Positions 1-8,044 of a stretch of 64,000 bases of DNA are shown here, piece by piece; position 1 is the stretch's first letter, and every line of letters starts with the position of its first letter. Both the position numbers and the translations under genes were made by a program. Location of the stretch: contig NZ_MSSV01000020.1 in the NCBI RefSeq assembly GCF_002150505.1, positions 1 through 64,000 on the forward strand, in the 5' to 3' direction. The notes below the pieces were generated by a model, which was not told the origin of the DNA, made no database searches, and saw only the letters and a program-made list of their open reading frames with translations. Source of the DNA: Algoriphagus ratkowskyi. Lineage in GTDB: Bacteria; Bacteroidota; Bacteroidia; Cytophagales; Cyclobacteriaceae.

Positions 1-39
1 TCCGCTTTATTAACAATATATACTTTCAAAGCTCCATAT

Positions 40-121
40 CTGAAGGTCTCAACCGCTTCGGTCACCTGTCACTTCTACTGAGCGTAGGCGAAGTACCGGT
101 CTTCCGTCTATCAGGTATATA
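40..121. repeat. Dispersed intergenic repeat (GACCG..GTCTTCCGTC type)
   Basis: This gene-free stretch contains TACTGAGCGTAGGCGAAG and GGTCTTCCGTC. Close versions recur near 7080-7140, and related GACCGAAGACGG blocks lie near 3615, 4655, 6530 and 51850. It is downstream of the first gene. No reading frame is supported here. Confidence 0.55.
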
Positions 122-129
122 ATGTTAGC

Positions 130-1185
130 TTATTTATTCAGAGGGATAAAAATGATAAATGATTCGTCCCCTTGCTTGGCTGCTAGTCCCAGCGTGATCA
201 GTTCCCCATTTTCTTTGTAAATAAATGGTCGCTCTAATCGATCAGGCTTGAGCGTAGTGCCATCTTTCATCTTAATTTCTTTTGGCATGATTTGGTATTC
301 GGAAGCTTTTTGCCATTTGATCCCGTCTGTAGAGCTTACCAGTCCAATAAATCCCTCTGGAGTATGAAAGATCCCATAATAAATTTCACGCTTTTCGTCA
401 TACCAAAGGGACATGTCTTCCGTGTCCAAGTAATCGATTACAGGGTCAGGTTGGATCTCAAAGGGTCCGTCAGGATTATCACTTATGGCAATAGCTTGAT
501 TTCTTATAAATCTTGTTTCATTGGGTTTATCACCTTTGACTATCATATAATAACGACCATCCTTACCCTGGTCCACAGCCGGGTTCACGGTCAAAGTCGA
601 AATAGGGCCTGAAGGTTCTATTAAAGGTTGGTCTTGTCTTTGCCAAGGACCATCTAAAGAATTAGCTACTGCAACTCCGGTTCGCTGATTGGGTCTTAGA
701 ATTTTCCATTTTGGATGATTGTATCCAGTCAAACTGATGTCCATCAAGTCATTTTCTGAATAGTCCTGATTTTCTCCCATATTGGTGGAGATATAGTAGA
801 GGTAATACTTACTCTCAAAATATTTAATCTTGGGATTGTGCGCTGTTATAGCATCCCAATTACCTTTTCCGCTACCTTCTAAAACAGTCTTTTTGAATTC
901 CCAAGGTCCTGTAGGGTTTTCTGAAACTGCGTGGGCAATTTCAGAAAATAATAGCCATCCAGTAAAATTGGTGGATTTGGGCCACCGAGAATAAAAGAGG
1001 TGATACATTCCGTCATTTCCTTTGACTATTGATCCTCCCCAGTTATAATAGCCCTCTGTGCGAAAAATATTTACCTCACTAACAGGTTGAATAAATTTAG
1101 AGATTTGCAGATTATCCTGTGCGATACAAGGGATCAGAAAGATAATTTGAACCAACAGTATTAGACTATATTTTTTCATACTCAT
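130..1185 (-). CDS. Secreted five-bladed beta-propeller glycoside hydrolase-like protein (GH43/GH117-like)
   Basis: The 351-aa product begins with a Sec signal peptide (about residues 1-22, ending CIAQ), so it is exported. The rest has the repeating beta-propeller pattern: YNWGGSIVKGNDGMYHLFYSRW near residue 46, a THNPKI-type segment near 114, repeated GPW motifs, and LERPFIYKENGELITLGLA near the C terminus. This resembles Bacteroidota proteins usually annotated only as glycoside hydrolase family protein, related to the GH43/GH32/GH117 fold. The substrate is unknown. Its neighbour is a decayed relative (1315-1740), and two sulfatases lie close by on the other strand, which suggests work on sulfated polysaccharides. 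No single catalytic residue can be assigned safely by eye. Confidence 0.7.
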   Translation of the reverse strand: MSMKKYSLILLVQIIFLIPCIAQDNLQISKFIQPVSEVNIFRTEGYYNWGGSIVKGNDGMYHLFYSRWPKSTNFTGWLLFSEIAHAVSENPTGPWEFKKTVLEGSGKGNWDAITAHNPKIKYFESKYYLYYISTNMGENQDYSENDLMDISLTGYNHPKWKILRPNQRTGVAVANSLDGPWQRQDQPLIEPSGPISTLTVNPAVDQGKDGRYYMIVKGDKPNETRFIRNQAIAISDNPDGPFEIQPDPVIDYLDTEDMSLWYDEKREIYYGIFHTPEGFIGLVSSTDGIKWQKASEYQIMPKEIKMKDGTTLKPDRLERPFIYKENGELITLGLAAKQGDESFIIFIPLNK

Positions 1186-1314
1186 TTATTTTTTATTGCT
1201 GAACATCTACTCGGTAAACGAAATGTGAATTTCACAAATTCAAGGTCTTTATGAATTTGCTTAATATTTAGTAAAGTAAAGAACTATAATTTAAGAGAGT
1301 CTATTGTTTGACAG

Positions 1315-1740
1315 TTATTCTTTTGGTTCGCTTTTAAGTGGCCTTACCATGTTGAAGATATTTCATTCAGGATTTCTGGCCGCGAAATAGACATGTGTAG
1401 GATGACCATTTTGAACCAGTACTTGAGGGCGTTCCAGTTTAGGGAATTCTACAGTTTCTCCATTGCTGAGCGTAAGAGTTCTGCTGTATGAAGCTTGGTT
1501 TTCCGGCGTAGCCCAAACTAAACCGTGTTCAGAACTTGTATAAAATCCTGCCCCACTTTCACCAGTAATGGCTGCATTCATGCATTTTGCAATCATATGA
1601 TAACCAAGTGAACAGTGGAAATATTGGAGGCAAAAGTGACGCGCCGATTACTGACCAAGTAAGAGATTTGCCTGCTAAAAATAGCCCTTACTGGTTTTCT
1701 TCTTTTTGGCAGTAAATCATAGTCCCATCATGACTATTGC
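1315..1740 (-). pseudogene. Decayed relative of the beta-propeller glycosidase
   Basis: A 77-aa open stretch (1363-1596) encodes FPKLERPQVLVQNGHPTHVYFAA, matching the C-terminal LERPFI..G.L..LGLA region of the intact neighbour. After its TGA the same frame continues as NIFNMVRPLKSEPKE and stops at 1315, so an internal nonsense codon separates the natural C-terminal tail. Upstream, DGTMIYCQKEENQ (about 1700-1737) and SLGYHMIAKCM are recognisable in pieces with stops and shifts between them. The gene therefore looks like a truncated, frameshifted remnant. It lacks the N-terminal propeller blades and a signal peptide, and no functional product is expected. Confidence 0.65.
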
Positions 1741-1942
1741 CAAAAGGTAAGCTACTATAATGATCAGGTCTAGTGTGCTGATTGATTTCATTTCAAGGTC
1801 TATTGACCTAAAATTAAATATGATTGATAAATTTAGGGTATAAAGAGTATTTTGTTTTATGAGTCAGAGCTAGAATCATAATCACAGTACAGTGTTTTGT
1901 TTAAATAGCATTAATTTCAAATTTCAATAAATTAATAAAAAT

Positions 1943-3571
1943 ATGTCCTTGAAAAAGATCAGTTTTCTATTCTTAGTGGTTGGAATGGCGGTTGCCGGCA
2001 GTGCCAAAGCAGACCAAATGCCGACTGAAAGACCAAATATAATTTTTATCATGGCCGATGATCATGCCTATCAAGCGATCAGTGCCTATGGAGAAGGACT
2101 CAATGAAACGCCAAATATTGACAGAATAGCAAAGGAGGGAGCGATTTTTACCCGAGCTACAGTGACTAATTCTATTTGTGCGCCAAGTAGGGCAGTATTG
2201 CTGACAGGCAAGCATAGCTTCATGAATGGCAAAGTTGATAATATTCAACCCTTTGACTGGGAGCAAGACAATTTCCCTAAACTGATGCAGGCAAATGGCT
2301 ACGCTACTGCGCTGATAGGTAAGATCCATTTGGATGGACAGCCTAAGGGTTTCGACTATTCTATCGTATTGCCTGGTCAGGGAGAATACTACAATCCTGA
2401 TTTTTTGATCAATGGAAAAACCAAGAGGATTGAGGGATATGTCACCGACATCACGACTGATTTGGCTTTGGACTGGTTGGAAAATGGTAGAGATAAAGAA
2501 AAGCCTTTTGTGATGCTTTACCACCAAAAAGCGCCCCATAGAAACTGGAAACCAGCCCCCGAGTATTTGACATTGTATGACGACAAAGAATTTTCTCCTC
2601 CTGCTAATTTCTTTGACGAAGAGACAAATTACCAAGGAAGAGGTACTGCTGCTAAGGAGCAGGCAATGGAGATCGACGAGATCATGCGTTGGGGTAGAGA
2701 TTTAATGCTTGAGGTGAATCCAAATGGAGATAGCACTGGCTTAAAAGGTGAGCTTAGACGTTTTAATCCTGAGCAGTTGAAAGCTTGGCGGGATGCCTAT
2801 GATCCAAAAAATGCAGCTTTTCTGAAAGCGTATGGAAAATTGGATGAGAATACACTTACTCTTGAGAAAAAGCGAGAGATCGCCATCTGGAAATACAATA
2901 GATATATTAAAAATTACCTCCGTACGATCAAGTCTGTAGATGATGGAGTAGGTGAAGTTTTGGATTATTTGGAAGCAAATGGTTTGGCAGAAAACACAAT
3001 TGTAGTTTATACATCAGATCAAGGTTTCTACCTAGGTGAGCATGGTTGGTTTGATAAGCGTTTTATGTATGAAGAATCTTTCCGCACACCTCTTTTGGTG
3101 AAATATCCTAAGGAGATCAAGCCGGGAACAACCATCAAAAGCTTGGTTCAGAACCTTGATTTTGCTCCAACTTTCCTTGATTATGCCGGGATTGAAGTTC
3201 CTAAAGAAATGCAGGGAGATTCATTCCGGAAACTTGTCAGCGGAGAAAGTAACGAATGGAGAGATGCTGTTTATTATACCTATTATGAATACCCAGCTGA
3301 GCATAGTGTGAAGCGACACAATGGAGTTTCTACAGATCGCTACAAGTTGATTCATTTCTACTATGATGTGGACGAATGGGAGTTGTACGATTTGGAAAAA
3401 GATCCTCGTGAAATGAATAGTGTGTATGATGATCCTTCCTATGCTGAAGTGAAAGAGATGATGCACAAGAAATTTGAAGAAGTGCGTACGAAATATGGAG
3501 ATAGCGATGCCAATGATAAGCGATTCTTAGACGAGTATATGGAGGTTTATAACAGAAGGAATGGGAAGTAA
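1943..3571 (+). CDS. Secreted type I sulfatase, family S1 (N-acetylglucosamine-6-sulfatase-like)
   Basis: The 542-aa protein has a Sec signal peptide (residues 1-23). The sulfatase core begins at RPNIIFIMADDHAYQAISAYG, with metal-binding D39 and D40. The formylglycine signature is C79-A-P-S-R83, a Cys-type site that needs an anaerobic or oxygen-dependent maturase not seen in this window. TSDQGFYLGEHGWFDKR supplies the second metal-binding and substrate region. The overall look, including the DDHAYQAISAYG start and GQG(E/K)YYNPDF, recalls S1_11 enzymes such as the Bacteroides 6-sulfo-GlcNAc sulfatase. The subfamily call comes from memory of family features and is tentative. A close paralogue lies at 4779. 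Probably periplasmic. Confidence 0.85.
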   Translation: MSLKKISFLFLVVGMAVAGSAKADQMPTERPNIIFIMADDHAYQAISAYGEGLNETPNIDRIAKEGAIFTRATVTNSICAPSRAVLLTGKHSFMNGKVDNIQPFDWEQDNFPKLMQANGYATALIGKIHLDGQPKGFDYSIVLPGQGEYYNPDFLINGKTKRIEGYVTDITTDLALDWLENGRDKEKPFVMLYHQKAPHRNWKPAPEYLTLYDDKEFSPPANFFDEETNYQGRGTAAKEQAMEIDEIMRWGRDLMLEVNPNGDSTGLKGELRRFNPEQLKAWRDAYDPKNAAFLKAYGKLDENTLTLEKKREIAIWKYNRYIKNYLRTIKSVDDGVGEVLDYLEANGLAENTIVVYTSDQGFYLGEHGWFDKRFMYEESFRTPLLVKYPKEIKPGTTIKSLVQNLDFAPTFLDYAGIEVPKEMQGDSFRKLVSGESNEWRDAVYYTYYEYPAEHSVKRHNGVSTDRYKLIHFYYDVDEWELYDLEKDPREMNSVYDDPSYAEVKEMMHKKFEEVRTKYGDSDANDKRFLDEYMEVYNRRNGK

Positions 3572-3609
3572 TCTTGGTATCTGGCATGATGCCAATTTCC
3601 TTGTTTTCC

Positions 3610-3702
3610 TTGGTGAATAGGCTGGAAGACCGAAGACGGAAGACAGCTGTGGCTTTCGGTATCAGCGCGAGCGACAGGGAGCCTGTCCCGATTTCTCGGG
3701 AA
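3610..3702. repeat. Palindromic intergenic repeat after sulfatase
   Basis: The region contains GAAGACCGAAGACGGAAGAC, followed by two hairpins: GACAGG/CCTGTC at 3673-3687 and CCCGA/TCGGG at 3687-3700. Tandem hairpins of this kind downstream of a gene could act as mRNA 3'-end or terminator elements, but no T-run follows. Confidence 0.5.
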
Positions 3703-3787
3703 GTGAAAGGATTTGTTTGTAAGTGGTAAGAAGTAAAAGTTGTCAAGTAAATTCAGGGCCTGACAGTTTCTATCCCTATCTTAAAAG

Positions 3788-4072
3788 ATGAGTAGTTCAG
3801 TTTTAGAGGATATAAGAAGAATACCTTTGGGTTATTCCTTTGTACTCTACGAGTCAAAAAAGTACGGCATTACCAAGTCTATATTTAATGGAGGAAATTC
3901 TTACAAGATTTTCGCTGAAGAACTGGGAGGGAAGGATTTCTATAGTTTGAACTATTACATTACTAAACGTAAAGATTTATTAAAACCATGTGAGATGTCT
4001 GAGCAAAGAGTACTTCACTTTTTGCAACACCTGACTTTATTGACTATCAATGAATCGTTATCTCGAAAGTGA
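3788..4072 (+). CDS. Small conserved protein next to msrA
   Basis: The 94-aa product has no signal peptide and no catalytic motif that can be named. It is probably cytoplasmic. Conserved-looking stretches are IPLGYSFVLYESKKYGITKSIFNGG, FAEELGGKDFYSLNYY and LLKPCEMSEQRVLHFLQ. I recall similar 80-95-aa Bacteroidota proteins being labelled peptide methionine sulfoxide reductase, perhaps only because they neighbour msrA. There is no GCFWG motif, so that label is not supported by the sequence. The gene ends 60 bp before the msrA start on the same strand, so the two may be co-transcribed. Function unknown. Confidence 0.6.
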   Translation: MSSSVLEDIRRIPLGYSFVLYESKKYGITKSIFNGGNSYKIFAEELGGKDFYSLNYYITKRKDLLKPCEMSEQRVLHFLQHLTLLTINESLSRK

Positions 4073-4132
4073 ATGAAACTATTTTGCTGAAAAATCGCAT
4101 TGAATATTTCAAAGACGCTAAACCAAAACACA

Positions 4133-4633
4133 ATGAGTAATTATAAAAAAGCATACATCGCAGGAGGCTGCTTCTGGGGCATGGAAGATCTCTTCAGAAC
4201 ACGGCCTGGCATAGTGGATACTGAAGTGGGATACCAAGGTGGACAAAATGAAAATCCTACCTACAAAAATCATCCACGTCACGCTGAAGGAATTGAACTG
4301 ACCTATGATCCGAATGAAACTTCCTTCAAGGAAATACTGGATTACTTCTTCAGAATGCATAATCCTACTACAGTAGATCAGCAGGGAAATGACATGGGAT
4401 CTAGCTATCGTTCAGCTATTTTCTTCCAAAATGAGGAGGAAAAGAAGGAAGCTGAAGAGATGATCGCTATAGTGAATGAGTCCGGCAAATGGACGAGCAA
4501 TGTAGTGACTACCTTAGAGCCTTTCGTGCCATTTTGGGTTGCTGAGGAATATCATCAGGATTATTTGGTAAAAAACCCAAATGGATATACCTGTCACTTC
4601 TTGAGATTTGAAGACTCCTATATTAAGGACTGA
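4133..4633 (+). CDS. msrA: Peptide-methionine (S)-S-oxide reductase
   Basis: MsrA reduces the S-epimer of methionine sulfoxide in proteins and free methionine using thioredoxin. The 166-aa product shows the catalytic GGCFWG motif (C13), then EVGYQGG, the HAEGIELTYDP segment, and EEYHQDYLVKNPNGYTCHF near the end, all typical of the family. A longer frame opens with TTG at 4100, but ATG 4133 puts the GCFWG motif at the usual distance from the N terminus and is preferred. No signal peptide, so cytoplasmic. It sits between two sulfatase genes without an obvious metabolic link, and the small gene 60 bp upstream may be co-transcribed. Confidence 0.95.
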   Translation: MSNYKKAYIAGGCFWGMEDLFRTRPGIVDTEVGYQGGQNENPTYKNHPRHAEGIELTYDPNETSFKEILDYFFRMHNPTTVDQQGNDMGSSYRSAIFFQNEEEKKEAEEMIAIVNESGKWTSNVVTTLEPFVPFWVAEEYHQDYLVKNPNGYTCHFLRFEDSYIKD

Positions 4634-4685
4634 GGAAGATCGGAAACGGGAAACTGAAGACCGAAGTGGCCTGAAGTCTAGAGTA
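4634..4685. repeat. Dispersed GACCGAAG intergenic repeat
   Basis: The segment after msrA reads GAAGATCGGAAACGGGAAAC, then TGAAGACCGAAGTGGCCTGA, then a CTAGAGTATAGC end. The same block order is seen at 6527-6575 and 51838-51890. It is non-coding. Confidence 0.5.
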
Positions 4686-4778
4686 TAGCATATTTTATTG
4701 TTAGTCTCTATACTTTTAGAAAAGGTGATATATATCAAGAATAACTTGCGCTTTTTATCTAAAACAAATTAGTATCGA

Positions 4779-6470
4779 ATGAAACATACGTTAAAATCAA
4801 TTTTTCTCGGGTCCGTAGTGGTACTCGCTTTTTCATGCAAAACCGAGGAGGCAGCAAAGGTCAGTGAGCGGCCAAATATTATTTTCATCATGTCGGATGA
4901 TCATGCCTACCAGGCGATCTCGGCTTATGACAATACCTTGATCGAAACACCGAATATTGATAGGATTGCAAAGATGGGAATGTTGTTTACTAATGCTTCG
5001 GTGACCAATTCGATCTGTGCGCCATCTAGAGCTACGATTCTGACCGGAAAACATTCGCATATCAACGGCAAGGTGGACAACCATTTTCCATTCGACACGA
5101 CTAATGTGACTTTCCCGCAAATTCTTCAGGATGCAGGATATCAAACGGCCATGTTTGGAAAACTTCACTTTGGCAACAGTCCAAAAGGATTTGATCAATA
5201 CAAAATTCTTCCCGGACAAGGGAAATACTATAATCCTGATTTTATCACCAAGGATGAAGGAAATATCAAAGTGGAAGGGTACGTGACCGATATTATCACA
5301 GATATGACTTTGGATTGGTTGCAGAATGAACGCAAGGCTGATCAGCCTTTTATGCTGATGTACCTACACAAGGCACCTCACAGAGAGTGGTTGCCGGCTG
5401 AGCGTCACGTAGAGGAATTCACCAATCGCTCATTCAAAGAGCCAGCTACGCTATTCGATGATTACTCAGGAAGAGGCAGAGCTGCGCATGAGGCAGAGAT
5501 GAACTTGCTGACAGATATGCACTGGGGAGGAGATTCCAAAGTGTATCCTGAGGTAATGGATGAGTTGGGTATTCCAGAGAACTCAAGTTGGGATAAGGCG
5601 GCACTCACAGGAGAATTGAACAGAATGACAGAATCTCAGCGTGCAAACTGGGATAAGGCTTATATGAAAGTCAATGAGGACTTCAAGAAAGCTTATCCTA
5701 CCATGACTGAAAAGGATAAAATGAAGTGGAGATATCAGCGCTACATGCAGGATTATCTCGGCACGATCAAAGCTGTAGATGAGAATGTAGGCCGTGTGTT
5801 GGACTATTTGGAAGCAAATGATTTGATGGAAAATACGATCATCGTCTATACTTCTGATCAGGGTTTTTACCTGGGCGAGCATGGCTGGTTTGACAAGCGT
5901 TTTGTGTACAATGAGTCTTTCAAAACACCTTTGTTGATGGCTTGGCCAAACAGAGTAAAAGGTGGAACGAAGTCAGATGAGATGGTTCAAAATCTTGATT
6001 TTGCGCAGACCTTTTTAGAAGCAGCAGGAATCGATGCTCCTTCAGATATGCAAGGAGAAAGTTTGTTGCCTTTGCTTACTGGAGATACGGATAAGTGGAC
6101 GCGTGAAGCTGTTTACTATCACTACTATGAGTATCCATCTATTCACATGGTGAAGCGTCATTATGCGATCATCACTCAGGAATATAAGTTAGTTCATTAT
6201 TATTTCGATACTGACGAATGGGAGTTGATCGATAGAAAAAAGGATCCTAATGAGATGACCAATGTATATGATGATCCAGCATATGCCGAAATCAAAGCAG
6301 AGCTTCATCAGCAGCTGGATGACATGCGCGTAAAGTATGGCGATAGCTCAGAGTTAAGTCAAGAGTATATTGATAAGTACTTAGATTTTCTTGAAAAGAA
6401 CAAATACAGCACTGGTGGAAAAGAAACCGATTTGATCGATAAGATCTTTGAAGACAGAAAGAAGAAGTAA
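4779..6470 (+). CDS. Lipoprotein type I sulfatase, family S1 (paralogue)
   Basis: The 563-aa protein is a clear paralogue of the sulfatase at 1943: both share RPNIIFIM.DDHAYQAISAY, ETPNIDRIAK, TNSICAPSRA, FPKGFD-type segments and TSDQGFYLGEHGWFDKRF. The formylglycine site is C80-A-P-S-R84, with metal ligands D40 and D41. It differs at the N terminus: VVLAFSC20 is a lipobox, so it should be lipid-anchored rather than free in the periplasm. A C-terminal extension (about residues 535-563, rich in K and E) is absent from the paralogue. The substrate may be 6-sulfated GlcNAc, as for the paralogue. Duplication with different anchoring suggests a division of labour between membrane surface and periplasm. 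Confidence 0.85.
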   Translation: MKHTLKSIFLGSVVVLAFSCKTEEAAKVSERPNIIFIMSDDHAYQAISAYDNTLIETPNIDRIAKMGMLFTNASVTNSICAPSRATILTGKHSHINGKVDNHFPFDTTNVTFPQILQDAGYQTAMFGKLHFGNSPKGFDQYKILPGQGKYYNPDFITKDEGNIKVEGYVTDIITDMTLDWLQNERKADQPFMLMYLHKAPHREWLPAERHVEEFTNRSFKEPATLFDDYSGRGRAAHEAEMNLLTDMHWGGDSKVYPEVMDELGIPENSSWDKAALTGELNRMTESQRANWDKAYMKVNEDFKKAYPTMTEKDKMKWRYQRYMQDYLGTIKAVDENVGRVLDYLEANDLMENTIIVYTSDQGFYLGEHGWFDKRFVYNESFKTPLLMAWPNRVKGGTKSDEMVQNLDFAQTFLEAAGIDAPSDMQGESLLPLLTGDTDKWTREAVYYHYYEYPSIHMVKRHYAIITQEYKLVHYYFDTDEWELIDRKKDPNEMTNVYDDPAYAEIKAELHQQLDDMRVKYGDSSELSQEYIDKYLDFLEKNKYSTGGKETDLIDKIFEDRKKK

Positions 6471-6523
6471 TCACTGTATGATAGTCGGTAATTATGCAAG
6501 TGGCCTTGTTTTCTTTGCTCACC

Positions 6524-6575
6524 CTGTCAGAAGACCGAAGACGGGTGACCGAAGCGGCCTAAATGCTAGTGTTTA
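6524..6575. repeat. Dispersed GACCGAAGACGG intergenic repeat
   Basis: CAGAAGACCGAAGACGGGTG followed by ACCGAAGCGGCCTAAATGCT matches the blocks after msrA and at 51838-51890. It lies directly downstream of the second sulfatase and is non-coding. Confidence 0.5.
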
Positions 6576-6651
6576 ACTGTATAAAAGTCGCTTTTGGTGT
6601 TTTATATGAACGCTTTTTGAGAAAAAGAAAATAAATTTTACAATGATAGAG

Positions 6652-6685
6652 GCCTCAGTGGATGATTTCGCTGGGGCTTTTTTTT
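6652..6685 (+). terminator. Putative rho-independent terminator
   Basis: GCCTCAG (6652-6658) pairs with CTGGGGC (6671-6677) with one G-T pair, followed by a run of eight T. It is about 180 bp past the second sulfatase gene and would end its transcript. Confidence 0.6.
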
Positions 6686-6890
6686 AACCGAAAAGTTAAC
6701 AGAGACTAACGCAGGGAGCTCAATTTAAGATTATGGATTTGATGTATGAATAGGGCTGAAGGCCCTTGATATCAAAGCCCAGTCCGATTAGGGCTGGGTT
6801 AAAAATTTGGTCAAAAGGTACGAGCTCTAAAAGAGCGAAATATTGCACTTTTGAGTATGTCACTGCAAAGTGATTTTCTGGTTTTTTTTT

Positions 6891-7003
6891 AACCGCAAAA
6901 TTGCGGAGATCGCAAAGAAAAACGCAAAGGCTTAAATTCCTTTATAAACAATAAGACTCTGCGATAAAAACTCTGTATCCTTGGCGTCTCTGCGGTAGAA
7001 ATC
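6891..7003. repeat. AACCGCA..TGCGGT imperfect palindromic repeat, copy 1
   Basis: The element starts AACCGCAAAATTGCGGAGAT, continues through CGCAAAGAAAAACGCAAAGG and ACTCTGCGATAAAAACTCTG, and ends GGCGTCTCTGCGGTAGAAAT. Its ends are complementary (AACCGCA../..TGCGGT). A near copy lies at 7864-7976, and half copies at 7168-7202, 7690-7733 and 30977-31018. Such CGCAAAG/CTCTGCG elements are common intergenic repeats in Bacteroidota. No coding role. Confidence 0.7.
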
Positions 7004-7180
7004 ATTTTTTTTTGTATTCCAGTCTTTCTGCCAGTAGGGAAATAAAAGCATTTTCGGAAGTAGTTTACGAAGAATTGAGGCTACTTCGGTCTTAGGTCAC
7101 TTGTACTGAGCGTAGCCGAAGTATCGGTCTTTCGTCCTGCTGCAAAGTGATTTTCTACATTTTTTAACCGCAGTGTACGC
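6963..7180 (+). repeat. Long direct repeat, copy 1
   Basis: This stretch holds GGCGTCTCTGCGGTAGAAAT, a T-run, CAGTCTTTCTGCCAGTAGGG, a GGCTACTTC block, TTTCGTCCTGC and GCAAAGTGATTTTCTAC. The same order of blocks appears at 7687-7880 with moderate divergence, so about 200 bp was duplicated within this gene-free region. Confidence 0.6.
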
Positions 7181-7460
7181 AAAGTTCACGCAAAGGGCGC
7201 AAGGGAATAAATGCCTTCCGAAAAGGCGCCAGGTGTTAATTCTCTAAAAAAACAAAAAGTTGTACTAAGAGAAGGATTCGTTTGTAGAATCTGAAATCGT
7301 GCGTGAAAAACGAACGATGGCGGTGTGGGACGATTCGACTGTAGCATCAATAATCGTTGGTGAGACACGAAGGTAGGCGCTAAACGTCCGAAAAAGATCC
7401 GAAGGATTGAAACGATTCATAACCCTCGGCAAAGCCGGGGGTGTAGGAATAGTAAATGAC

Positions 7461-7509
7461 TATAGCCCTGAAAGGGTGAAACTCTATGTTCCGCCCTTTC
7501 AGGGCTATA
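7461..7509. repeat. Perfect 16-bp inverted repeat (hairpin)
   Basis: TATAGCCCTGAAAGGG (7461-7476) and CCCTTTCAGGGCTATA (7494-7509) are perfect reverse complements around a 17-nt spacer. A second hairpin, CCCTCGGC/GCCGGGGG, precedes it at 7423-7441. Two smaller hairpins occur around 6760-6830 (CCCAGTCC/GGGCTGGG and GCTCT/AGAGC). A 72-codon open frame runs through here but follows the palindromes and is not a credible gene. Confidence 0.65.
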
Positions 7510-7686
7510 GCATATACTTACATCAACTTCCCTGCACTTACGTACAGGGTTATGAATGGTTTGGCACCTTCGGCGCCAGGTGTAACTGCAATTTCAGAAT
7601 TATAAAGAAATTATCATTTTGCTAAATTTCATACTGATTACTTTCCTGTACTGGCAAGATTGCGGATAATCATGTTGCCTTTTTAT

Positions 7687-7880
7687 AAAAAAAGCGCTTG
7701 CGAAAACTCTGCGTCTCTGCGGTAGAAATCATTTTTTTTTGTATTCCCGTCTTTCTGCCAGTAGGGAGATAAAATCATTTGCGGAAGTACTTTAATTAAA
7801 GATTGTGGCTACTTCAGTCATCGTTCTTCCGTCCTGGAGCAAAGTGATTTTCTACATTTTTTTAACCGCAGAGTCGCGGA
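7687..7880 (+). repeat. Long direct repeat, copy 2
   Basis: Second copy of the block series described at 6963-7180, including CTCTGCGTCTCTGCGGTAGA, CCGTCTTTCTGCCAGTAGGG, GTGGCTACTTC and GCAAAGTGATTTTCTAC. It is shorter because part of the GACCG section is missing. Confidence 0.6.
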
Positions 7881-7976
7881 GATCGCAAAGAAAAACGCAA
7901 AGGCTTAAATTCCTTTATAGACAATAAGACTCTGCGATAAAAAACTCTGCGTCCTTGGCGTCTCTGCGGTTAGAAT
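7864..7976. repeat. AACCGCA..TGCGGT imperfect palindromic repeat, copy 2
   Basis: Close copy of 6891-7003, with AACCGCAGAGTCGCGGAGAT at the left end and GGCGTCTCTGCGGTTAGAAT at the right. The inner part (CGCAAAGGCTTAAATTCC, ACAATAAGACTCTGCGATAA) is nearly identical. It ends about 70 bp before the dioxygenase gene at 8045. Confidence 0.7.
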
Positions 7977-8044
7977 CACTTTTTATTTAAATCTGTTTTA
8001 TTAGCCATTTAAGCTTCCTAATTTGAGTACAAATAACCCAACCC

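Noticed and set aside
1973..2635. 220-codon open frame on the minus strand inside the first sulfatase gene
   Set aside because: It is antisense to a well-supported sulfatase, has no family pattern and no operon context.
7186..7625. Two short open frames (60 and 72 codons) in the repeat-rich region
   Set aside because: Both run through hairpins and repeated blocks, and their translations follow the palindromes rather than a protein-like pattern.
6891..7976. Possible CRISPR array from repeated CGCAAAG/CTCTGCG units
   Set aside because: The units are few, imperfectly palindromic and unevenly spaced, with no regular repeat-spacer pattern and no cas genes.
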